A DNA stretch of 7,709 bases, taken from contig JAKAHX010000031.1 in assembly GCA_021814735.1 (NCBI GenBank), forward strand, positions 1-7,709. Reading direction: 5' to 3'. Source of the DNA: Chloroflexota bacterium (GTDB taxonomy: Bacteria > Chloroflexota > Limnocylindria > Limnocylindrales > CSP1-4). This document shows positions 1 to 5,266 of the stretch, one piece after another (the stretch's first letter is position 1; every line of letters starts with the position of its first letter). Position numbers and translations under genes: made by a program. A model generated the notes under the pieces. The model saw only the letters and a program-made list of their open reading frames with translations. It was not told where the DNA came from and did not search any database.

Positions 1-154
1 GAGGGCCTTACGCGGTCGCAGCTTGACTCCGTGGTGGCTCCACGGCACGGGAGATCGGCGCTGCACGCACGAATCCGATGATCGGCCGGTTCGCTGCCCG
101 GCCAAGGATGGCGCCCGCCGCACGTACTGCGCGTCTGGCGTGCAGTAGCTGAAC

Positions 155-250
155 TCCGGCGCGGTCACCAGCTGGAGCTCGGGACCTGTGCAATATCCGA
201 CGTCCGGCGCGGTCACCAGCTACAGCTCGGGACCTGCGCGATAGCTGGCG
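155..250. repeat. 48-bp direct tandem duplication
   Basis: Two adjacent 48-bp copies occupy 155-202 and 203-250. The first 19 bases are identical (155-173 and 203-221), and so are the 13 bases starting AGCTCGGGACC. Divergence is concentrated in the last third. Within each copy, GGTCACCAGCT faces AGCTCGGGACC across two bases, forming an imperfect inverted repeat (9 of 11 positions pair). Each copy can therefore fold into a hairpin. The period is a multiple of three, so read as protein on the minus strand it gives a 16-residue repeat, but no real gene is evident there. Confidence 0.8.
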
Positions 251-336
251 GGTCGGAAGCCCGCCGTCCGCACGGCGCATCAGGCCGCCGTCTGCGAACG
301 TGGACAGCGCCAGCGTGAGCAGCCCTGGGAACGCGG

Positions 337-553
337 ACAGGGCCAGTGCCGGCAAGGGCGGTCCGGGTCTCCGGGCGCGGCGGCGGTGGGGCCCCAGGCA
401 GCGGCAGTGCCAGCGGCGGAACCCCGCGCCAGGGCACTGCCGGCGAGGGTCGCCCCAGGCAGCGGCAGTGTCAGCGCCCGAGCCCCGGGCCGGGACAGGG
501 CAGTGCCAGCGAGGGTCGGCCCACGGCACCAGCGCAGTGCCAGTGCCGGCGGC
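337..553. repeat. Degenerate 61-66-bp tandem repeat family
   Basis: Irregular GC-rich units recur through this stretch. A 19-bp block beginning GCCCCAGGCAGCGGCAGTG is identical at 391-409 and 452-470 (period 61). The block at 435-452 matches 501-518 at 16 of 18 positions (period 66), ending in GCGAGGGTCG. The core GCAGTGCCAG occurs at 404-413, 500-509 and 534-543, with a one-base variant at 465-474. The unit boundaries and copy number (about three to four) are approximate. Confidence 0.65.
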
Positions 554-630
554 CCTGGGGGCCCAGGGAGGGACCCCTGTCCACGCGAGAGGGTGCCGGG
601 CCGGCTGCACGCGGCCCGGCCCGGCGCGGC

Positions 631-670
631 GGTCTGCGGTGGTCTGCGGCGGTCTGCGGCGGTCTGCGGT
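631..670. repeat. Four tandem copies of a 10-bp unit, GGTCTGCGGY
   Basis: Four uninterrupted copies of GGTCTGCGG(C/T) fill 631-670 and end exactly next to the stop codon of the minus-strand protease (complement of CTA, 671-673). In the protease mRNA this reads as four copies of RCCGCAGACC immediately after the UAG. Units this short and this similar are prone to replication slippage. A change of copy number would alter the 3' untranslated region only, because it begins just beyond the stop. Confidence 0.9.
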
Positions 671-1990
671 CTACTGCTCCGCGGCGCTGGCGGGGCGCGT
701 CCCCAGGGTGACCTTGATCGTCAGCTGCTGCCCGTTGCGCAGCACCTGGAGTTCCACGGTTTCACCGGGCGCGTGCGTCACCAGCAGCATGTCGAGCGGA
801 TGGGTCGCGTCGACGCGCTGGCCGTCCAGCGCGGTGATGATGTCGCCGGCCTTGAGTCCCGCGGTCGCCGCCGGGCTCCCCGGTTCGACCAGCGGCTGCC
901 CGGAGGTCGCGTCGGCGGGGCCGATGTAGGCGCCGTAGTCGATCGGCGTGTTGAGCTGCTGCTGGACCTGCGGGCTGAGCGAGGTGAAGCGGATGCCGAT
1001 CCACGGACGGGAGAGCTTCTGGCCGGCCACGGCCTGCGCCATGATCGGCCGCGCGATGTTGATCGGGATCGCGAAGCCGATCCCCTGCGCGGTGGTGGCC
1101 GTGGCGGTGTTGATCCCGATGACCTGGCCGGCGGCGTTGACCAGGGCGCCGCCGGAGTTACCCGGGTTGATGGCGGCGTCGGTCTGGATCAGGTTGTGGA
1201 GCGTCACCGGCTGGCCGGTCTGGTCGTTGGTGACCGTGATCTGGCGCCCAAGGGCGCTGATGATCCCGGAGGTGACGCTGTTGGTGAACGTGCCCAGCGG
1301 GCTGCCGATGGCGATCGCGAGCTGGCCCGGCTGGAGGGACCCGGAGTCACCGATCGGCGCGGCCGGCAGGTTGGTGCCGGGGACCTTGACGATGGCGAGG
1401 TCGGTCAGCGTGTCCAGGCCGTAGACGGTGCCGGTGAGCGTCCGGCCGTTCGCCAGCGCGACCTGCACCTGGTTGTTGGTGGCACCGGCCACCACGTGGT
1501 GGTTCGTGACGATCCAGCCGTTCGAGTTGTAGATGATCCCGGAGCCCACGCCGGTCGCGGGCAGCGAGAACGGGTCGAGCGAGCTGGTCTGCTGGGTGGT
1601 GATGGTGACCACCGCGGGGCTCACGGTCTGGGCCGCCTTCACGATGGCCGACTGCTCGTTGACCGTCACCACCTGCTGGCTGGACGAGCCGGTGGCCCCG
1701 GCCCCGGCCGTCACGGAGGCGACGGGGACCGGGCGGTTCAGCGCGCCGGACATGTCGAGCGCCGTGTACGTCCCGGCCGACGCGAGCGCCGCCGCGACGA
1801 GGGCGGCCACGACCACCAGCACGGCACCCGAGGTGCGCGCCGGTGCCGGCCGGGGGGCAGCCGGAGGGTACGGCTCGATCCACTGGCTCGGCGTGGCCGC
1901 CGCGTTCCAGGCGTCCTGCGACCAGGTGGGTCGCGGTTCCGGCTGGGGGCTGTAATAGGAGATCGTGTCGTCGGGTCGAGGGTCCGTCAT
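671..1990 (-). CDS. Membrane-anchored HtrA/DegP-type serine protease with C-terminal PDZ domain (PepD-like)
   Basis: This 439-residue protein is a trypsin-like S1C protease predicted to degrade or refold damaged proteins outside the membrane. Residues 1-53 are a Pro-rich cytoplasmic tail, and 54-72 form one hydrophobic anchor (AVLVVVAALVAAALASAG). A Ser/Gly/Thr linker leads to the protease domain at about 112-325. The catalytic triad is visible: His165 in TNHHVV, Asp197 in DTLTDLAIVKV, and Ser279 in the canonical GNSGGAL. A single PDZ domain spans about 330-430, with GSPAATAGLKAGDIITALDG typical of the family. The layout (cytoplasmic tail, one membrane segment, protease, one PDZ) matches mycobacterial PepD/HtrA and many Chloroflexota homologues rather than soluble two-PDZ DegP. 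The ATG at 1990 has a GAGG 10 nt upstream (2001-2004). The gene lies 89 bp after the histidine kinase on the same strand, so co-transcription is likely. The substrate is unknown. Confidence 0.95.
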   Translation of the reverse strand: MTDPRPDDTISYYSPQPEPRPTWSQDAWNAAATPSQWIEPYPPAAPRPAPARTSGAVLVVVAALVAAALASAGTYTALDMSGALNRPVPVASVTAGAGATGSSSQQVVTVNEQSAIVKAAQTVSPAVVTITTQQTSSLDPFSLPATGVGSGIIYNSNGWIVTNHHVVAGATNNQVQVALANGRTLTGTVYGLDTLTDLAIVKVPGTNLPAAPIGDSGSLQPGQLAIAIGSPLGTFTNSVTSGIISALGRQITVTNDQTGQPVTLHNLIQTDAAINPGNSGGALVNAAGQVIGINTATATTAQGIGFAIPINIARPIMAQAVAGQKLSRPWIGIRFTSLSPQVQQQLNTPIDYGAYIGPADATSGQPLVEPGSPAATAGLKAGDIITALDGQRVDATHPLDMLLVTHAPGETVELQVLRNGQQLTIKVTLGTRPASAAEQ

Positions 1991-2030
1991 GAAGCAGCTG
2001 CCTCGGATCGCTTACTGGGAGTGGCCGCGA

Positions 2031-2066
2031 CCGGCCCGATGGCCGGCCCGATCCCCGGCCCGCTCC
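2031..2066. repeat. Three tandem copies of a 12-bp unit (CCGGCCCGATSS)
   Basis: The copies are CCGGCCCGATGG (2031-2042), CCGGCCCGATCC (2043-2054) and CCGGCCCGCTCC (2055-2066). They fill much of the 89-bp gap between the kinase stop and the protease start. GGCCGGCC at the first junction is self-complementary, so alternative hairpins could form in the mRNA. I see no convincing promoter or U-tract here. The repeat could influence the relative expression of kinase and protease, which is inference. Confidence 0.8.
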
Positions 2067-2079
2067 TGAACGTACCGCC

Positions 2080-3666
2080 TCACTCTGGCACGGCCGTGTT
2101 CACGGGCAGTGCTGCGGGGGGTGAAGATTCCATCACCTCGGGTGCCCGAGGGGTGCGTGGCAGGTGGACCTCCACCAGCGTCCCCTGGCCCTCCCGGCTG
2201 GCGATGCTGATGCGGCCCCCGTGCATCTCCACGATGGAACGGGCGATCGCCAGGCCCAGGCCGGAACCGGATGCCCGCACCTCGTTGGCGTGGGATCCAC
2301 GGTAGAAGCGCTCGAAGACGTGCGGCAGCTCGTCCGGGGCGATGCCGATGCCGGTGTCCCGCACGCTGATCCGGGCTCCCTCGCGCGTGCGCGCGAGCGT
2401 CACCGTGACCCGGCCACCGGGCGGCGTGAACTTGACCGCGTTCCCGACCAGGTTGCTCAGGACCTGGCCCAGGCGGGGCGGATCGTGCGGGAAGCGGAAC
2501 GGGTCGGTCGGGAGTTCGGCGGCGAGGGTCACGCCCTTGCGCTCCGCCGTCGGGCGTGCCTGCTCGATCGCGCTCTGCACCACCACGCGCAGGTCGTCGG
2601 GTCGCACGTCCAGGGCCACCAGGCCCGCGTCGAGCTTGGACAGCTCGAGCAGGTTCGAGGCGAGCCAGTCGAGCCGCTCGATCTGGACGCGGCTCGTCTC
2701 CAGGAACTCGGCCCGTGTCGCCGGATCGTTCACCGCGCCGTCGCTCAGCAGCTCGTTGTACATGCGCAGCGCGGCGATCGGTGTCCGCAGCTCGTGACTG
2801 ACGTCCGCCACGAACTCGCGGCTCCGGTCGCGGTCGCGCCGGATGAACGCGATGGAGCGTTCCAGTTCATCGGCCATCCGGTTGAACGTCGTCGCCAGCT
2901 CGTTGACCTCGGGCGCGCCACTCGGCGAGGGGGTCACTCGCGCCGTGAAATCGCCGGCCGCGAGCGCGTGTGACGCACGCGTGAGGCGCTGGATCGGCGT
3001 GGTGAGCCGATCGGCCACGATGTAGGCGACGATCACCGCCAGGGCGAGTGCCAGAACGGCCACGGCCATGAGCACCCAGAAGAGCGTCTGGAGCGTCTCC
3101 GCCCGCAGGGTGTAGGGCGAGGACAGCTCCACCACCACCGTCCGTGCAGGCGCTGTCCCCGAGTACTGCGACCAGTACAGGTCAGTGATCGTGAACGAGT
3201 TCGAGTAGCTGCCCGCCTCGCGGGTGAGGCCCTGGCCGGGCGATCCGGTGAGCGGCGCGCGGAGCGTGGCCACGGGCGTGCCGCTGGCCGTGGGCCCGGC
3301 GTAGATGCGGACGGTGACGTCGGCCTGGGCAACCACCTGCGCCTCGAGTTCGAGGAACGAGCGCTCGTTCGGCTCGTCGGCGCCCGTCAGGCCCGCGATC
3401 ACCTGGTCCGAGAGCGAAGGGGGGTTGGTCGGGGCGACGATCGGGACCAGGCCGTTCCGGGAGATGAGGCGAAGCTCCAGCGCCAGGAGCTGTGCCACCG
3501 CCGCCTCCCGGGCCTGCAGGTTCTGGGTCTCCTGCTGCGAGAAGTAGGAGTCCAGGAGGCGGGGCAGGACCGCCAGGACCAGGATCAGGGCGAAGGCGAC
3601 CACCGCCGAGATGACGATGGCCAGCCGCGCCCGGAACGATCTCGGCAGGAACCGCGCGAGACGCAT
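2080..3666 (-). CDS. Two-component sensor histidine kinase (HAMP, HisKA, HATPase)
   Basis: This membrane sensor kinase is expected to phosphorylate the adjacent response regulator. Numbered from the ATG at 3666 it has 528 residues. There is a first membrane segment at about 15-36, an extracytoplasmic sensor region of about 155 residues with no recognised fold, a second membrane segment at about 194-217, and a HAMP linker at about 218-270. The HisKA H-box SHELRTP contains the phospho-accepting His291. The ATPase domain has the N-box NLVGNAVKFTPPGG, the G1 box DTGIGI, the F-box FERFYRG and the G2 box GSGLGLAIA. A short Pro-rich tail follows. An in-frame GTG at 3714 would add 16 residues and overlap the regulator by 29 bp. 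Neither start has a good Shine-Dalgarno. I prefer the ATG because it sits 19 bp after the regulator stop and directly precedes a normal Arg-rich membrane lead-in. It resembles MprB-type kinases in architecture and neighbourhood; the signal is unknown. Confidence 0.93.
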   Translation of the reverse strand: MRLARFLPRSFRARLAIVISAVVAFALILVLAVLPRLLDSYFSQQETQNLQAREAAVAQLLALELRLISRNGLVPIVAPTNPPSLSDQVIAGLTGADEPNERSFLELEAQVVAQADVTVRIYAGPTASGTPVATLRAPLTGSPGQGLTREAGSYSNSFTITDLYWSQYSGTAPARTVVVELSSPYTLRAETLQTLFWVLMAVAVLALALAVIVAYIVADRLTTPIQRLTRASHALAAGDFTARVTPSPSGAPEVNELATTFNRMADELERSIAFIRRDRDRSREFVADVSHELRTPIAALRMYNELLSDGAVNDPATRAEFLETSRVQIERLDWLASNLLELSKLDAGLVALDVRPDDLRVVVQSAIEQARPTAERKGVTLAAELPTDPFRFPHDPPRLGQVLSNLVGNAVKFTPPGGRVTVTLARTREGARISVRDTGIGIAPDELPHVFERFYRGSHANEVRASGSGLGLAIARSIVEMHGGRISIASREGQGTLVEVHLPRTPRAPEVMESSPPAALPVNTAVPE

Positions 3667-3685
3667 CCCGGCCGCCCGACCGGTC

Positions 3686-4387
3686 TCAGCGTTCGGCAAA
3701 GGCGTATCCGGCACCCCGCACCGTCAGGATGAACGCGGGCGCGAAGGGGTCGTCCTCGAGCTTCTCGCGCAGGTGGCTGACGTGCACGTTGATGGTCTTC
3801 TCGTCCTGGTCCAGCGACGACTCGTAGTCGCGGACCAGTTCGAGCAGCTCCCGCCGGGAGTAGACACGTCCGGGCCGCGAGGCCAGGTGGCGCAGGATCT
3901 CGAACTCCGTCGCGGTCAGCGAGATGCGCCGGTCGCCGCGCGACACGCGCCGCCGCTCGAGGTCGATCACCAGGTCGCGGAAGCGGATGACGCGTCCACC
4001 GGTCGCGTCCGCGAGGTCCCCGTAGGCGCGCCGGAGCAGCGCCTTGATGCGGCTCATCAGCTCGCGGAGGCTGAACGGCTTGGTGAGGTAGTCGTCGGCG
4101 CCGAGCTCGAGCCCGATCACCTTGTCCACCTCGTCGTCGCGGGCGGTCAGGAAGAGGACGGGGGCCTTCGAGCCCGAGGCACGCAGACGGCGCAGGACCT
4201 CGAACCCGTCGATCCCCGGCAGCCGCACGTCCAGCACCAGCAGGTCCGGCGCCTGCTGGGTGGCGAACTCCAGTCCCTCCTCGCCGCTGCGCGCGACGCG
4301 GACGTCGTACCCCTCCTGCTGCAGTGCGTACTCCACGCCGCGGGCCACGGCGAACTCGTCCTCGACGATCAGGATGGTCGCGTTCAT
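3686..4387 (-). CDS. OmpR/PhoB-family response regulator (MprA-like)
   Basis: This 233-residue DNA-binding response regulator is the cognate partner of the downstream kinase. The receiver domain (about 1-115) has the acidic pair Glu9-Asp10, the phospho-acceptor Asp53 in LLVLDVRLPG, the switch Thr81 in FLTARD and the conserved Lys103 in LTKPF. The C-terminal winged-helix domain (about 135-231) shows the family signatures LTATEFEILRHLASRPGRV, the recognition-helix segment TINVHVSHLREKLE and the wing ILTVRGAGYAF. Length is typical. It is the first gene of the minus-strand block followed by kinase and protease, with the kinase start within tens of bases of its stop. The ATG at 4387 has no Shine-Dalgarno but has a TAnnnT box 8 nt upstream, so the message is probably leaderless. 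Many regulators of this family control their own operon; no operator was identified. Confidence 0.95.
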   Translation of the reverse strand: MNATILIVEDEFAVARGVEYALQQEGYDVRVARSGEEGLEFATQQAPDLLVLDVRLPGIDGFEVLRRLRASGSKAPVLFLTARDDEVDKVIGLELGADDYLTKPFSLRELMSRIKALLRRAYGDLADATGGRVIRFRDLVIDLERRRVSRGDRRISLTATEFEILRHLASRPGRVYSRRELLELVRDYESSLDQDEKTINVHVSHLREKLEDDPFAPAFILTVRGAGYAFAER

Positions 4388-4395
4388 CGGCGGGA

Positions 4396-4401
4396 ATCGT
4401 A
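4396..4401 (-). promoter_or_regulatory. Putative -10 box for the response regulator operon (leaderless)
   Basis: Read on the minus strand this is TACGAT, a TAnnnT-type -10 element ending 8 nt before the ATG at 4387. Transcription would start within a few bases of the start codon, which agrees with the absence of a Shine-Dalgarno. The -35 position, 17 bp upstream, is occupied by the opposing -10 box and does not resemble TTGACA. This is an inference from motif and spacing. Confidence 0.5.
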
Positions 4402-4415
4402 CAACCCGGAGGGTC

Positions 4416-4424
4416 TGCTACCAT
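4416..4424 (+). promoter_or_regulatory. Putative extended -10 promoter for the L25 gene
   Basis: TGCTACCAT fits the extended -10 pattern TGnTAnnnT. Transcription would begin near 4431, giving a leader of about 100 nt before the preferred GTG start of L25 at 4532. No TTGACA-like -35 is present; that position coincides with the opposing -10 box at 4396-4401. This is an inference from motif and position. Confidence 0.45.
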
Positions 4425-4457
4425 CCGTGGACGCGACACCGCACGGCAGGCGCTGAT

Positions 4458-4535
4458 ATGGCGCGCCCGCCGGACTCATGGGCCACGGTCCGCTGCCCCG
4501 ACCCGTCGCCCGCCAGCACAAGGACACCACCGTGA
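4458..4535 (+). CDS. Possible 25-codon upstream ORF/leader peptide ahead of L25
   Basis: An ATG at 4458 opens a frame encoding MARPPDSWATVRCPDPSPASTRTPP. A weak AGG lies at 4448-4450, 7 nt upstream. Its TGA stop (4533-4535) overlaps the GTG start of L25 as GTGA, the classic four-base overlap of translationally coupled genes. The peptide is Pro-rich and ends Pro-Pro-stop, a context known to slow ribosomes. It begins about 27 nt after the predicted transcription start. It resembles no known protein. Short frames arise easily in this GC-rich sequence, so expression is uncertain and the overlap could be chance. Confidence 0.3.
   Translation: MARPPDSWATVRCPDPSPASTRTPP
4520..4524 (+). promoter_or_regulatory. 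Shine-Dalgarno AAGGA deciding the L25 start
   Basis: AAGGA sits 7 nt before the GTG at 4532, an ideal spacing. This favours GTG over the in-frame ATG at 4478, which lacks a comparable site and would add 18 residues not expected in the L25 family. Confidence 0.75.
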
Positions 4536-5179
4536 CTCGACCCGCATTGGCCGCGCACCGGCGCGACATCACCGGCAAGGACGTGGCCAGGCTGCGCCGC
4601 CAGGGGATTCTGCCTGCCGTCCTGTACGGTCACGGCGAGGCGTCACAGGCGATCCAGGTGGACGCGAAGGAGTTCGAGGCGATCAGCCGGACCGCCGGGC
4701 ACCACGCCCTGATCGACCTGCGGATCGATGGCGGCCGGGCCCACCCGGCCGTGATCCACGGGGTCCAGGAGCATCCCATCAAGCGCGTGCCGATCCACGT
4801 GGACTTCTACGGGGTCAAGCTGACCGAGGAGATCACGATGGACGTGCCGCTCGAGCCGGTGGGCACCTCCGTGGCGGTCGAGAAGCACAACGGCACCCTG
4901 CTCCAGACGGTCGACCATCTGCGCCTGCGCGCGCTGCCGGCCGACATGCCACAGGCGGTGGAGTTCGACATCAGTGTCCTCGACTCGTTCGAGTCGGTGA
5001 TCCACGTCCGCGACCTGCAGCTGCCGCCCCGGGTGACCCTGCTCACCGACCCGGACGAACCCGTGGCGCACGTGCAGCCGTCTCGCGCCGAGATCGAGCG
5101 CGAGGCCGCGGCCGCCACCGAGGGCGCCGCTGCGCCTGCCGAGGCCGCCGCGCCCGCCGAGACGCCAGCCGAGAGCTGA
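4532..5179 (+). CDS. rplY: 50S ribosomal protein L25, CTC/general stress form
   Basis: This 215-residue protein binds 5S rRNA in the large ribosomal subunit. Residues 1-90 form the L25 domain, with the characteristic start (ALAAHRRDITGKDVARLRRQG), ILPAVLYG, and VIHGVQEHPIKRVPIHVDFYGV. A second beta-rich domain, as in the longer CTC (TL5-like) subgroup, follows to about residue 185, with HVRDLQLPPRVTLLTDPDEPVAHV near its end. The tail is a low-complexity Ala/Glu/Pro segment, common in this subgroup and probably disordered. The GTG start is chosen because AAGGA lies 7 nt upstream and the resulting N-terminus matches the family. It is transcribed divergently from the two-component operon and followed 87 bp later by a DNA ligase gene. 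The usual bacterial neighbour, peptidyl-tRNA hydrolase, is absent from this window. Confidence 0.95.
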   Translation: MTRPALAAHRRDITGKDVARLRRQGILPAVLYGHGEASQAIQVDAKEFEAISRTAGHHALIDLRIDGGRAHPAVIHGVQEHPIKRVPIHVDFYGVKLTEEITMDVPLEPVGTSVAVEKHNGTLLQTVDHLRLRALPADMPQAVEFDISVLDSFESVIHVRDLQLPPRVTLLTDPDEPVAHVQPSRAEIEREAAAATEGAAAPAEAAAPAETPAES

Positions 5180-5186
5180 TGGGAAC

Positions 5187-5213
5187 CCCCGCGCGCCGCC
5201 TCGGGGCGCGGGG
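5187..5213 (+). terminator. GC-rich hairpin just after L25
   Basis: CCCCGCGC (5187-5194) pairs perfectly with GCGCGGGG (5206-5213) around an 11-nt loop, starting 8 nt after the L25 stop. No U-tract follows, so it is not a canonical intrinsic terminator. It may attenuate read-through into the ligase gene or protect the L25 mRNA 3' end. Confidence 0.45.
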
Positions 5214-5238
5214 CGATGACGGGGCGTGAGGATGGCCT

Positions 5239-5260
5239 CCTCCCGCCCTGATCCGGGAGG
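5239..5260 (+). promoter_or_regulatory. Hairpin containing the ligase Shine-Dalgarno
   Basis: CCTCCCG (5239-5245) and CGGGAGG (5254-5260) form a perfect 7-bp stem with an 8-nt loop. The right arm includes GGGAGG (5255-5260), a strong Shine-Dalgarno 6 nt before the GTG at 5267. When folded, the ribosome binding site is fully paired. This could keep ligase translation low or conditional. The pairing is seen directly; the regulatory role is inference. Confidence 0.5.
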
Positions 5261-5266
5261 CGATCG

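Larger units (their letters stand above)
1..670. other. Repeat-rich gene-free region downstream of the htrA-like gene
   Basis: I find no supportable gene here. Open frames exist on both strands, which is expected at this GC content. Their translations are Arg/Pro/Ala/Gly-rich, carry no recognisable domain, and have no convincing ribosome binding site. The stretch holds three repeat families, listed separately: a 48-bp direct duplication, a degenerate 61-66-bp family built on GCAGTGCCAG, and a 10-bp unit repeated four times. There are also small perfect hairpins at 29-45 (6-bp stem, 5-nt loop), at 247-265 (6-bp stem, 7-nt loop) and around 553-568. It may act as a 3' region or terminator for the minus-strand protease, or encode a structured RNA. 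Neither is shown by the sequence. Confidence 0.6.

Noticed and set aside
155..250. CRISPR array
   Set aside because: There are only two directly abutting copies with no unique spacers and no cas genes nearby.
8..610. A 200-codon minus-strand frame covering the repeat region
   Set aside because: The translation is Arg/Pro/Ala-rich with no domain, no ribosome site, and repeats that are better explained as DNA repeats. The 16-residue periodicity only reflects the 48-bp duplication.
386..2305. A 639-codon open frame on the plus strand opposite the protease
   Set aside because: It is antisense to a gene with an intact catalytic triad and PDZ domain. Its translation is Arg/Gly/Asp-rich with no domain, as expected for a shadow frame in GC-rich coding DNA, and it crosses the repeat region.
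4478..4531. ATG at 4478 as the start of L25
   Set aside because: It adds 18 residues absent from the family and lacks a Shine-Dalgarno, whereas GTG at 4532 has AAGGA at 7 nt.
5187..5213. Canonical intrinsic terminator after L25
   Set aside because: The stem is strong but no run of T follows, so it is listed only as a hairpin with possible terminator function.
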